A DNA stretch of 43,161 nucleotides from Lewinellaceae bacterium (GCA_016711435.1 JADJSY010000047.1:1-43161), one strand, 5' to 3'; counted from the stretch's first letter, positions 24,831 through 33,347 are shown. Numbers and translations: made by a program. Notes: generated by a model from the letters alone, not told the origin.

Positions 24831-26691
24831 AAATCAATCGCATCAACAGCAGTTCGACGAAAAAGGGTATGTCATCCTCCCGCTTTTCCAGCCCGAACAG
24901 GTGCAACATCTGCTCGATCTGTACTATGAAACCATCCCGCAGGATCAGGTAAGCGGACTATATGAAAGCAGCCGGAACAACACGGCCGAAGTGAACCACC
25001 GGATCAATCAGGCGCTTTTTCACGCATTTGAAACGGCCTGCGCACCTGTTTTCAAGCCCTGCCAACTGTATGGCGGCACCTTTATGGTCAAATCCAGACT
25101 GAATTCTGAGGTGTTGCCGCTGCACCAGGACTGGAGTGTGGTGGAAGAGGAGCAATTTGACACGTTATTTATATGGTGTCCGCTGATCGACGTGGGCGCT
25201 CACAACGGCGGACTGTTCGTACTGGAAGGCAGCCACCGGTATTTCCAGACCCTCCGCTCCGGTTCTTACCCGAGCAACCGATATGTATTGCCGCCTGCAT
25301 TGCACGATTATGTGCGCGACATTTCCCTGAAAGCGGGCGAGGCGATCCTGTATTCCGACCAACTTTTTCACGGCAGTCACGCCAACAACAGCGACGGCGA
25401 CCGGATCGTGGCAACGGCCCAGGTGATGCAGGCAGACGCGCGCCTCGTTTATTTCCATAAAGCCGACGATTCGACGGTGGATGTGTACGAAGGTTCCGCC
25501 GATTTTTACCTGACACAGATCGACCGCATTGCCAGGGGACAAAAACCCGTGGATATACCCAAACTTTATTCCCGGCCTTACCGGCACGTGCCCGTCACCG
25601 ATGCCGCGCTGCATGAAAAAATCCGGGAACATTTTGCTCCTTCCAACAACGATACCGCCATGCCACACCCGATTTTTAAAAATGCCGGACTACAACACGA
25701 ATTTGATGAAAACGGCTTTGTCGTGATCGATCTCATCGACCGGGATCAGGTAGCCGAACTGCTGGATTTTTACAACAGCCTGCAAAATGAACCCGCGCCG
25801 GGAAACGGTTTTCAGGTAAGTTTAGACAACGAAAACCCGGAATTTGTGCGACGTATTTCGACCAAACTGATTGAAACCGTGGAAGCCGATGTGGGCCGCC
25901 ATTTTGAAAACCACCGGATTTTTACCGCCAGTTTTGTGGTGAAAGAACCCAACCCGGTCAGCCTCGTGCCGCCGCACCAGGACTGGACTTTTGTGGATGA
26001 AAACCATTTTTATTCGGCCACGATCTGGTGCCCTTTGGTGGATGTCGATCGGGAAAACGGCGGATTGGGCGCCATCAAAGGCAGCCATTTGTTGTATGAC
26101 CATGTCCGGCCTTCGCCTTCGCCGCAGTTTGCGCCGCCCTTCCACAACCAGATGGCTGCGGTGATACCATACCTGAAAATTATCGATTTAAAAGCCGGCC
26201 AGGCGCTGGTGTTCAACAATAAAACAATTCACGGTTCGCTGCCCAACTACTCCGGGCAGACCCGGGTCGCTTTCGGCATCGGCGTCACACAGCAAGAGGC
26301 TGCGCTCCGGCACTATTATTTGTTGCCCAACCAGGAAAAACCGCTGATGGAGGCTTACGAAGTAGCGCCGGATTTTTTCCTGCACTACAACAATGCCCGG
26401 CTGAAAGCGATGTATGAAGCGGGCGAAAAACCCGCCGGACTCAACAGCGTCGGCGTGTTTCTGTTGCAACCTAAGCAGTTTGAAAACGACGCGCTGGAGG
26501 AACAATTCAGGGCTGCCGGAAACACGGAGGATGAAAACCTGGCTGCACAGGCGGCAGCGCTTTTTTCTCATGGTTATCCCTCCGCCAACCCGCCCTCCGC
26601 TGCCCTGCCATTCTGGAAAGTATACACGCCCCTGAATATTTACAGAGAAATAAAATACCGCCTGGAAATAAGGAAAAGGGCAAAATTGTAA
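24823..26691 (+). CDS. tandem phytanoyl-CoA dioxygenase (PhyH) protein with two intact Fe(II)/2-oxoglutarate sites
   Basis: A 622-residue protein with two homologous PhyH domains. Each has a full metal triad and a 2-oxoglutarate-binding Arg: domain 1 (about 8-235) His101/Asp103 in LPLHQDWSVV, His183 in LFHGSHANN, Arg194; domain 2 (about 290-525) His385/Asp387 in PPHQDWTFV, His470 in TIHGSLPNYSG, Arg481. Both share FIWCPL/TIWCPL and the NGGL..GSH loop. PhyH enzymes hydroxylate or oxidise; in glycan loci they are thought to modify sugars or lipid groups. After a low-complexity Ala/Pro stretch the C-terminus (597-619, FWKVYTPLNIYREI...) resembles the N-terminus of the next protein. It sits between wzm and wzt, overlapping wzm. 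The substrate is unknown. Confidence 0.88.
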   Translation: MFKNQSHQQQFDEKGYVILPLFQPEQVQHLLDLYYETIPQDQVSGLYESSRNNTAEVNHRINQALFHAFETACAPVFKPCQLYGGTFMVKSRLNSEVLPLHQDWSVVEEEQFDTLFIWCPLIDVGAHNGGLFVLEGSHRYFQTLRSGSYPSNRYVLPPALHDYVRDISLKAGEAILYSDQLFHGSHANNSDGDRIVATAQVMQADARLVYFHKADDSTVDVYEGSADFYLTQIDRIARGQKPVDIPKLYSRPYRHVPVTDAALHEKIREHFAPSNNDTAMPHPIFKNAGLQHEFDENGFVVIDLIDRDQVAELLDFYNSLQNEPAPGNGFQVSLDNENPEFVRRISTKLIETVEADVGRHFENHRIFTASFVVKEPNPVSLVPPHQDWTFVDENHFYSATIWCPLVDVDRENGGLGAIKGSHLLYDHVRPSPSPQFAPPFHNQMAAVIPYLKIIDLKAGQALVFNNKTIHGSLPNYSGQTRVAFGIGVTQQEAALRHYYLLPNQEKPLMEAYEVAPDFFLHYNNARLKAMYEAGEKPAGLNSVGVFLLQPKQFENDALEEQFRAAGNTEDENLAAQAAALFSHGYPSANPPSAALPFWKVYTPLNIYREIKYRLEIRKRAKL

Positions 26692-26760
26692 AGCGCAAAA
26701 GGCAATGTAAATCAATGAGTTACAGAAGATTTAGTAAGAACCGATTTTGCACAACCACTT
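26692..26760 (+). promoter_or_regulatory. repeat and promoter-like segment between dioxygenase and methyltransferase genes
   Basis: The only real gap in the export operon. GGCAATGTAAATCAATG (26701-26717) is exactly repeated at 39582-39598 in another intergenic region. It is followed by ACCGATTTTGCACAACCACTTATG, of which the last ATG starts the methyltransferase; this resembles the strings at 6368 and 12645. A -7-like role is possible but would leave almost no leader. Confidence 0.4.
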
Positions 26761-27723
26761 ATGACGGAACGATCTTTTTTTGACATTTATACGCCGCGCA
26801 ATATCTGGCTGGAAATGGTTTTCCGGTTTAAAAAACTGGTGCGCAGCCGGGCTGATCGTCCTGCCCGGCCCGCAACTGCCAAAGCCTACGATCCCGGGCA
26901 CGCCCGTAGTGTCGGGCAGTTTTACAATCAAAACCATGAACACTTTTTGGAGGCGTACGGGCAGGTTATTCAGGCATTTCGCACAAAAGATGTCAACGGT
27001 TTGCTGGATTATCAAATGCACAGTATGGGACTGCGTGAAGGCCTGCGCCTGCTCGATGCAGGTTGCGGAGTGGCGGCGCCTGCCGTGTATTTTGCCAGTC
27101 AAATCCAATTGACCATCGATGCTGTCACCATTTCCCAAAAGCAATATGAAGCAGCCCTCGGAAATGTGGCCGAAGCAGGTCTCGGCAGCCGGGTAAAAAT
27201 CGTTTGCGGCGACTACCACCGGTTGCCGGATTTGTTGCCGCCCGGAACGTACGACGGCGTATATTTCCTGGAATCTTTCGGCCATTCCCGGGATAAAAAA
27301 CATCTCCTGGACGTGTGCTGGACGATGCTGAAACCCGGCGGCTTCGTGTACATCAAAGACCTGTTTCGCAAAGTGCCGCTTGCGCCGGAGCATACCGCCG
27401 TTATCGACCGCGAAATCCAAAAAATTGACACGGCATATCATTACGAAGTGGCAAACCTGAACGATGTGCTGGACTGGATACGCGGCAAAGGTTTTATGCT
27501 GGAATTCCTGAAATCCATCGCCCTGAAACCGGAAGATTTTGAAAACTTAGACATCTCCAATATTTTCCAGGAACTGACCGGCATTGCCACCATCGACAAC
27601 TGGGCCGAATACGTATTCCCGGTTGATTTTTTCGAGATAAAATGTATCAAACCCGATTTTGATTTGTCGGAACGGCCCGACCGGCATTTTTTGCAAAATA
27701 TTTCACAGCAAAGCCATGAATAA
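26761..27723 (+). CDS. class I SAM-dependent methyltransferase
   Basis: The 320-residue protein has a Rossmann methyltransferase domain: LRLLDAGCGVAAPAVYFA (motif I, about 95-112), IDAVTISQKQYEAA (motif post-I), VKIVCGDYHRLP (about 145-156), YDGVYFLESFGHS (motif II) and MLKPGGFVYIKDLF. FYNQNHEHFLEAYG before motif I resembles small-molecule or sugar methyltransferases of the sterol-MT/UbiE type. The first 30 residues (FFDIYTPRNIWLEMVFRFKK) form a separate amphipathic segment resembling the preceding dioxygenase's C-terminus. Placed between Wzm and Wzt, it may methylate the growing chain end. It overlaps wzt by 8 bases. Confidence 0.85.
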   Translation: MTERSFFDIYTPRNIWLEMVFRFKKLVRSRADRPARPATAKAYDPGHARSVGQFYNQNHEHFLEAYGQVIQAFRTKDVNGLLDYQMHSMGLREGLRLLDAGCGVAAPAVYFASQIQLTIDAVTISQKQYEAALGNVAEAGLGSRVKIVCGDYHRLPDLLPPGTYDGVYFLESFGHSRDKKHLLDVCWTMLKPGGFVYIKDLFRKVPLAPEHTAVIDREIQKIDTAYHYEVANLNDVLDWIRGKGFMLEFLKSIALKPEDFENLDISNIFQELTGIATIDNWAEYVFPVDFFEIKCIKPDFDLSERPDRHFLQNISQQSHE

Positions 27724-29005
27724 GACTGCCATGGAAGTTCTGGGGCTGAGCAAAACCTACAAACGGACAGGCCTTCCCGTGTATCGCAACCTACGGGAAG
27801 ATATCCGGCTCTGGTGGAAACGTTTGAAAGGGGTGTTCGGGAGGCAACAAACAGGCACGTTTCATGCGCTGCAAAACATCCGTTTTTCTTTGGAAAAAGG
27901 AGACGTGCTCGGCGTCATCGGGCGAAACGGGGCCGGCAAAAGCACCCTGCTGAAAATACTCGCCGGTATTGTGAAGCCCGATTCCGGCACGGTTACCTAC
28001 CAGGGCAGGCTGGTATCGATCCTTGAATTGGGCGTCGGGTTCCACCCCGATCTGACCGGCAGGGAAAATGTTTTTCTGAATGGCATGTTGCTTGGCATTC
28101 CCCGAAAAAATATCGAGCAGCGATTTGACGAAATTGTATCGTTTAGCGAACTCGGCGGGGCCATCGAAGAGCCGGTGAAGCATTATTCTTCGGGCATGTA
28201 CCTCCGCCTGGCATTTTCCGTTTTCACCCACTTTGAAGCGGACATCCTGCTGCTCGACGAAGTGATGGCGGTGGGCGACCTGGCATTTCGCCAGAAAAGC
28301 CACCGGCAGATTTCGACACTGGCCAACACGGGTACTACGATTATTATTGTCAGCCATGACCCCGAACAAATCAAAGGCCTGTGTAACAAATGTTTATGGA
28401 TCGAATCCGGCGAAGTGGCCGCTTTCGGAACACCTTCGGAAGTGGTGGATGCCTATATCGAAAAGTGCTTTTTTAAAGAAGGCGGTATCCTGCAGGAAAG
28501 CGATATGCTGATGGAACGGCATCAAACGACCTGGGGAAAAGGCCTGCGTATTATGGATGAAATCGTCATGCTGCGGTTCAGTTGTAAAGCCGCTGATAAA
28601 ACCATCGATGCCGAGATTACGACCTCGGACGATATAGAGATTGTTATGGAGTTTCAAAAACTCCACGACGATCACGCGATAGACCTGGGTATTTCCATAC
28701 TTTCGTTGTACGGCGCCTGGGTGCTGGCCGACAGTTCCGGCATGTACACAAAATTTGACGGCGTAGTCAGGCGTTCAGGTACTTATATCGCCAGGTGTAT
28801 CGTGCCGGCCGGGCGTATCAACTTCGGTATTTACCAACTCGGCCTTTTAATCTCCCGGGAAGAAGCGCTGATCTATCAGGATCAGGCCCTGCTGAATCTC
28901 AAAATACGTTATGAGGATGCGCCCGGCGTCAAAGGCCATTTGGCCGGCCACGCGGGCAGCCTTGTCAAGCCGCCCGGTATTTGGGACATTCAATACCTGA
29001 CATGA
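27716..29005 (+). CDS. wzt: polysaccharide ABC exporter ATPase Wzt with C-terminal recognition domain
   Basis: ATPase of the O-antigen/capsule type exporter, 429 residues. N-terminal nucleotide-binding domain: Walker A GRNGAGKST (69-77), signature YSSGMYLRL (157-165), Walker B ILLLDE (177-182), H-loop His214 (IVSHD). The 20-45 insert LPVYRNLREDIRLWW is characteristic of TagH/Wzt proteins. Residues about 265-429 form a beta-rich Wzt-C-like domain (GLRIMDEIVMLRF, RRSGTYIARCIVPAGRINFG), which in known systems binds the modified non-reducing end of the glycan before export. It follows the tailoring enzymes and overlaps both neighbours. Confidence 0.93.
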   Translation: MNKTAMEVLGLSKTYKRTGLPVYRNLREDIRLWWKRLKGVFGRQQTGTFHALQNIRFSLEKGDVLGVIGRNGAGKSTLLKILAGIVKPDSGTVTYQGRLVSILELGVGFHPDLTGRENVFLNGMLLGIPRKNIEQRFDEIVSFSELGGAIEEPVKHYSSGMYLRLAFSVFTHFEADILLLDEVMAVGDLAFRQKSHRQISTLANTGTTIIIVSHDPEQIKGLCNKCLWIESGEVAAFGTPSEVVDAYIEKCFFKEGGILQESDMLMERHQTTWGKGLRIMDEIVMLRFSCKAADKTIDAEITTSDDIEIVMEFQKLHDDHAIDLGISILSLYGAWVLADSSGMYTKFDGVVRRSGTYIARCIVPAGRINFGIYQLGLLISREEALIYQDQALLNLKIRYEDAPGVKGHLAGHAGSLVKPPGIWDIQYLT

Positions 29006-29652
29006 TGATACGTATAACAAAAACCGTTTTATTCATCCCCGCGCTCTTGTTCAGCACCCTGACAGTAGCCCAAACAACGCTGTCATTGAGCGCCGGCCTC
29101 GCGGCATCCTGGCAATCTACCAAGCTATCCAGCCAGCGCTACACCACCCATCCGCTTTTTGCGCCTTCGGCAAATGTAGCCGTCGACATCCCGCTCGGTT
29201 CGCAATGGTCGATACAACCCGCCCTTGGCTTCATTCAAAAAGGTGGTGATTTTCCATTGGATTATACCGGGCCTGGCTCCGGAGGGCAAACGCTCCGCAT
29301 CAACGAACTGGAGGTAGCTGTGCGGGCCAGATACCGAAAGACAGGAAAACGCCTCGATACGTACCTGGCGCTCGGGCCATACGCCGGCTTTTTGCTCAGT
29401 AAAAAAATTACCGATAATGGTCAGACCATCGACGACAACAGCCCTTATCGCTCGGCTGAATTTGGACTCAGTCTGGCGCCCGGCGTTGAAATGCACGTCA
29501 AATCGGCCCTGCTTTTTATTGAAGCAAGGTACCTGCTCGGTATAACGCAGGTCAACGACGATTCAGACAGTCCGGTTCTGGTAAAAAACAGGTTGCACAG
29601 CGCCGGCTTATCAGCGGGATTCAGGTTTCCTGTCGGCGGCAACAAAGAATAA
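29002..29652 (+). CDS. outer membrane beta-barrel protein (PorT-like family)
   Basis: A 216-residue protein with a signal peptide (ITKTVLFIPALLFSTLTVAQ) and an eight-strand-type small barrel pattern: SLSAGLAASWQSTKL, WSIQPALGFIQKGGDF, RINELEVAVRARYRK, TYLALGPYAGFLLSKK, EFGLSLAPGVEMHV, LLFIEARYLLGITQV and a closing aromatic strand LSAGFRFPVGG. This is the common Bacteroidota outer-membrane barrel family with no single function. The ATGA overlap with wzt suggests coexpression and perhaps a role at the outer membrane step, by context only. Confidence 0.8.
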   Translation: MMIRITKTVLFIPALLFSTLTVAQTTLSLSAGLAASWQSTKLSSQRYTTHPLFAPSANVAVDIPLGSQWSIQPALGFIQKGGDFPLDYTGPGSGGQTLRINELEVAVRARYRKTGKRLDTYLALGPYAGFLLSKKITDNGQTIDDNSPYRSAEFGLSLAPGVEMHVKSALLFIEARYLLGITQVNDDSDSPVLVKNRLHSAGLSAGFRFPVGGNKE

Positions 29653-29656
29653 CAGC

Positions 29657-30508
29657 ATGGTACATCTGGCGCATTTGGTCAATCCCTTCCGGCCGGTATC
29701 GGATGCCTCGATGTCTTTTGCCCAGTCGATCACCCTGGAGACGATGCGCATCGCCCGGGACGAGGCCCTGAAGGGTGGGGTAGCGGTCGCCTTGCTGAGC
29801 GCGCAGTTTCCGGAAGACCACACGGTTGTTCCCGAATATTTTACCAAAACGCCCGACCTGGAGCGCTCTGCGGTCGATTTTCAGTCTTTCAGCAAGCCCA
29901 AAAAACTGCCGCTCATCGCTGATCTGCTCGATCGTCTGTACCATGCTACGGAAGCGCCCTACCTGATTTACACCAATGTGGACATCAGCCTTCAGCCGCA
30001 TTTTTACCTGGAAGTTGCCCGCAAAATAGCTTCCGGCCTGGATGCCTTTATCATCAACCGGCGTCGTCTGCCCGATCACTTCCGCTCGCCGGAAGAACTG
30101 CCGCAGATGTACGCGCATCCGGGATTCCCGCATCCGGGTTTCGATTGTTTCGTTTTTCGACGGGAACTTTATCCGCTATTCCGGTTGGGGCATGTTTGTA
30201 TCGGAATACCCTTCGTGGAGATTACGTTGTCGCAGAATTTATTTTGTTATGCGCGCAAATTCGAACTGTTTGACCGGGATTTTCTCACTTTTCATATCGG
30301 CATGGAGATTTTCAAAAAAAGAGATCCCGAGTATTTACGGTTTAATAAAACGGAATTCCGGAAATGTATTGACTTGCTTTGGCCCGACCTGGATTCCAGA
30401 AAATTCCCCTGGGGCGAGCGCTCTTTTTTGTACCGGATAATACGCTGGGGCCTGCACCCCTGCATTCCGATCAGGCTGGCGCTGATGCTGGAAACGCGAC
30501 GACGCTAA
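29657..30508 (+). CDS. putative GT-A-like glycosyltransferase of the export operon
   Basis: The 283-residue protein is not clearly assigned. It has a central strand ending in a DxD-like motif (YLIYTNVDISLQP, about residues 101-113), an ALLSAQF beta strand before it, and FDCFVFRRELYPLF and ERSFLYRIIRWGLHP segments. The TNVD motif resembles CTNADILFS and CTNVDLLFS of the two proteins at 41081 and 42133, so they may share a GT-A fold. It has no signal peptide and is expected in the cytoplasm. It is the last gene of the operon, 4 bases after the barrel gene; the repeat begins right after its stop. Confidence 0.6.
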   Translation: MVHLAHLVNPFRPVSDASMSFAQSITLETMRIARDEALKGGVAVALLSAQFPEDHTVVPEYFTKTPDLERSAVDFQSFSKPKKLPLIADLLDRLYHATEAPYLIYTNVDISLQPHFYLEVARKIASGLDAFIINRRRLPDHFRSPEELPQMYAHPGFPHPGFDCFVFRRELYPLFRLGHVCIGIPFVEITLSQNLFCYARKFELFDRDFLTFHIGMEIFKKRDPEYLRFNKTEFRKCIDLLWPDLDSRKFPWGERSFLYRIIRWGLHPCIPIRLALMLETRRR

Positions 30509-30833
30509 GTGTGTTTGGTGTGTGGTGTATGGTGTTTGGGGGTGCTTCGCTTTTGGCCTTCAACTCCAATACCCACGCGAATTTTTTACCACAACGGACA
30601 CAAAGTGGTTTCACAAAGGACACTAAGCGTAGAGTTGACCGAATTCCTCTTAGTATTTTCTGTGATTCTGGCATAAACATCACAAATGACTGGATAAATT
30701 CGGTCAACTCTACGCTTAGTGTCCTTTGTGAAACCACTTTGTGTCCGTTGTGGTAAAAAATTCGCGTGGGTATTGGAGTTGAAGGCCAAAAGCGAAGCTC
30801 CCCCAAACACCAAACACCATACACTAAACACGA
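30509..30833. repeat. long inverted repeat of about 325 bp between convergent genes
   Basis: Arms of about 137 bases (30509-30645 and 30697-30833) are nearly identical as inverted complements and flank a loop of about 51 bases that has its own small TGTGAT...ATCACA pairing. The outer ends are GTGTTTGGTG-type words shared with 9974-10067 and 17424-17604; the inner part (AAGTGGTTTCACAAAGGACACTAAG) is found only here. It contains the stop codon of the GNAT gene. No transposase. Only chance reading frames are inside. Confidence 0.92.
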
Positions 30834-31357
30834 AATTTAAGTGCTGCTCTTATAAACTTCCCCGCCTGTTGAAAAAACCGCGCTTTACCCACCCGGGCGC
30901 GTACAAACCCGTCTGTTTCCTGTAAAAACACCTCGTATCCCATTTGTTCGTTCATTCGGGCAATGGGTATGACATCGGGGTGGTATTTGGCTTCCAGCGT
31001 TTCGAGCTGCAAGGTGTGAAAAGCAAATTCCATGAGCAGCAGAATGGCCAGGGCCGGCAAAATACTTTCAACCGTTTCGGGATGCCCGACAAAGCCCCCC
31101 GCTTCGCCACTGAGATTGTTTCGGTCGATATTTTTGATGTGAAACAGTCCAAAAGGCCGGTCTGCCGCCGCTGCCACAAAGTACCAGTCGTTTTCCGGGT
31201 GCAGGCATCCGAACCAGTTGATTTGATCGGGCGCTTCGATGATTTCTTGAAACTGCATGCGGGTACGGACGAATTCCTGGTTTCTCCACTGCCGCACGAG
31301 TTCCAGGTGTTCCGCTTCCAGGCGGATCAGTTCAATGCCGTAACCGGATAGGCGCAT
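30824..31357 (-). CDS. GNAT-family N-acetyltransferase (PseH/WecD-like)
   Basis: The 177-residue product has the GNAT fold start IELIRLEAEHLELVRQWRN, the segment PDQINWFGCL, core strands YFVAAAADRPFGLFHIKNID, the acetyl-CoA region GGFVGHPETVESILPALAIL and LEAKYHPDVIPIARMNEQMG. This layout resembles sugar-amine acetyltransferases such as PseH. With the aminotransferase at 39.9 kb it could N-acylate an amino sugar nucleotide; this is inference. Its ATG shares one base with the upstream GT2 stop (TGATG), so translation is likely coupled. The stop codon is written by the repeat word GTGTTTAG. Confidence 0.82.
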   Translation of the reverse strand: MRLSGYGIELIRLEAEHLELVRQWRNQEFVRTRMQFQEIIEAPDQINWFGCLHPENDWYFVAAAADRPFGLFHIKNIDRNNLSGEAGGFVGHPETVESILPALAILLLMEFAFHTLQLETLEAKYHPDVIPIARMNEQMGYEVFLQETDGFVRARVGKARFFQQAGKFIRAALKFRV

Positions 31358-32295
31358 CAGGTTTTGTTTTGAATGACAAATGGCGGGCGACCGATTCCGA
31401 TGGTATACAGGTTAGAGATATAAGCGCCCAGAATACCCAGGCTCATCAGGATCATACCGGAAAAAAAAGTGATGGCGACGATCAGGGCGGAAAATCCCAG
31501 TTGAGCGCCGACGGTGAGTTTGAGGGTCAAAAAATAGATACCCATGCCGAAGGAAACCGCTGCGAAAAAAAAGCCCAGCCAGATGATAAAACGCAAGGGC
31601 AAGGTACTGTACAGCAGCAGGATTTCAAGTGCCAGGCTCAAGAGCCGTAAAAAGGTGTATCCCGACTTCCCATACAGGCGTTTTTCATGGTTGACTTCGA
31701 CGCGAAGTATGCCGGAACCGGCCCAGGAAAGCACGGGGTCGATATGGTTCAGGAGCCGGAGTTCTGTGGGCAGGCGTTTTATCAGGCTGGAATGCAGGAG
31801 GCGAAAAGAAGATCCGTCGGGGAAATCGAGGGCAACTTTTCGGAGCAGCCGGCGGAAAATTCGGGCGCCGAAATCGTGCAACCGGCTGTGTTGCGGCGCT
31901 GCAAACACCCCGTATATCAGGGTGGCTTCCCGGTCGCCCGCAGCATCCAGCAGTTTTGAAATTTCCTCTGGAGGCGTCTGCAGGTCATCGTCCATGGTGA
32001 TAATCCATTCGCCGGAGGCTTCCAGAAGACCGCAAAAAGTAGCCGCCTGTTGCCCGGCATTTCGGGCTAAGCGGATGCCTGTGACCTCCTTGCCGTGTCC
32101 GGATTTCAGTTTTTGAATCAGCGGCCAGGAATCATCCGTACTTCCGTCGTCCACAAAAACCACCTCGAAGCTTATGTTTTTGCCATCCAGCACCGTTTTG
32201 GTACGCAAAAAGAGCGCCTCCAGCGTAGCGCTTCCATTGAAGACCGGAATGACCACCGACAAGTATGGTTTGTAGTCTGTCATGGCTTTATTCAA
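31357..32295 (-). CDS. GT2 glycosyltransferase, polyprenol-phosphate type (DPM1/ArnC/GtrB-like)
   Basis: 312 residues. The GT2 domain has LSVVIPVFNGSATLEALF, the nucleotide Asp in VVFVDDGSTDDSW and the DxD-type MDDDLQTPPEE, followed by two C-terminal membrane helices (FIIWLGFFFAAVSFGMGIYF and FSALIVAITFFSGMILMSLG) and the tail GRPPFVIQ. Members with this layout transfer a sugar to a polyprenyl phosphate for use on the periplasmic side by GT-C enzymes; such a GT-C-like protein lies at 37.7-39.5 kb. It overlaps the KAS III-like gene by 4 bases. Confidence 0.9.
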   Translation of the reverse strand: MNKAMTDYKPYLSVVIPVFNGSATLEALFLRTKTVLDGKNISFEVVFVDDGSTDDSWPLIQKLKSGHGKEVTGIRLARNAGQQAATFCGLLEASGEWIITMDDDLQTPPEEISKLLDAAGDREATLIYGVFAAPQHSRLHDFGARIFRRLLRKVALDFPDGSSFRLLHSSLIKRLPTELRLLNHIDPVLSWAGSGILRVEVNHEKRLYGKSGYTFLRLLSLALEILLLYSTLPLRFIIWLGFFFAAVSFGMGIYFLTLKLTVGAQLGFSALIVAITFFSGMILMSLGILGAYISNLYTIGIGRPPFVIQNKT

Positions 32296-33347
32296 ATTTC
32301 AATGATTTCCGGGCAAAATAAAGGCCCCAGGTCGGTCAGCATACTTGCCCAGGAAAAGCCGACGCCGAAACCACAGAGCAGGAGTTTTCTGCTTTCAGCG
32401 CTCAATTCGCCGGAAAGCCTGCTGCAAATGGTAACCGGAATAGTGGCGCAACTTGTATTTCCAAAAATGGAAAGCGTTTCCGGGGCTTTTTCAGCCGGAA
32501 TGCCTAATTTTTTTTGCAGACTTTGATTCAGAATCTGGTTGGCCTGGTGAAAAATGTAATAGTCCGGCGCATCAGGAGTAAGTCCCGCACTTTCCAGCAG
32601 TTCCCTGATATTGGGCGCTACGTAGCGGTAAGAATAATTGAACACGTCGATGCCGCTCATGGCTAAGTGAACAGCTGCGCGAAGTATACCCGGGTCAATT
32701 TCCTTTTTGTCAAGACTTTCGGCGGAGAGTGGATTACGAGCGCCGCCGCCTTCCACGCGGATAATAGTTGCGCCACTGCCATCGGCGCCAACATTGAAAT
32801 ACATGGGCGCTGCGCCTGCTTTTCTTTCCAGCAGCGTGGCAGAACCGCCGTCTGAAAAAATCGGAAGGGTGCTTCTATCCTGATCCGACAGAAGCCGGGT
32901 AATGGTGTCGCCGACCAATAGCAAACCCCGATCGGCTCCGATGGTTTGCATCATACCTGCCAGGGTGGCAAGTCCGTACACATACCCGGCGCAGCCCTGG
33001 TTGATGTCCAGCAAAAAAGCCGAGCGCTCCAGGCCCAGGCTTTTCTGGAGCAGCATGCTGTTGCCCGGCAACAGATAATCGGGCGTTTGGGAAACAAAAA
33101 CCAGTGCGCCAATGGAGGCGGGCGCTATACCCAGCGACGAGAATATGCGCTGCGCCGCCGCCTCGCATAAATCGGAAGCACAGATGTCCGGCGGCGCCAC
33201 CCGGCGAAATCCGATGCCTGTTTTCCGGACGAGTTCCTCCCGTTCGGCAGGTTGCAGATTCTGCAAATCCAGGTTATTGACAACCTGACGCGGCACCGTA
33301 GCTGCAATGGCGCTTATTGCTATGCCTGAAATAGAGAACAGAGACAT
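32292..33347 (-). CDS. KAS III / FabH-like ketoacyl-ACP synthase
   Basis: The 351-residue thiolase-fold enzyme has a complete Cys-His-Asn triad: Cys119 in DINQGCAGYVYGL, His267 in YIFHQANQ and Asn297 in SIFGNTSCATIP. RKTGIGFRR near residue 41 and the late GFGVGFSWASML glycine segment are also typical. KAS III enzymes condense or transfer acyl groups between CoA and ACP. Its position between an ACP and a glycosyltransferase, outside a fatty acid cluster, suggests a dedicated acyl group for a glycan or glycolipid. It is coupled to the ACP gene by a TGATG overlap. Confidence 0.9.
   Translation of the reverse strand: MSLFSISGIAISAIAATVPRQVVNNLDLQNLQPAEREELVRKTGIGFRRVAPPDICASDLCEAAAQRIFSSLGIAPASIGALVFVSQTPDYLLPGNSMLLQKSLGLERSAFLLDINQGCAGYVYGLATLAGMMQTIGADRGLLLVGDTITRLLSDQDRSTLPIFSDGGSATLLERKAGAAPMYFNVGADGSGATIIRVEGGGARNPLSAESLDKKEIDPGILRAAVHLAMSGIDVFNYSYRYVAPNIRELLESAGLTPDAPDYYIFHQANQILNQSLQKKLGIPAEKAPETLSIFGNTSCATIPVTICSRLSGELSAESRKLLLCGFGVGFSWASMLTDLGPLFCPEIIEI

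Noticed and set aside
30509..30840. Short ORFs on both strands in the long inverted repeat
   Set aside because: Nearly the same peptides appear from both arms because of the inverted repeat; no coding signature.
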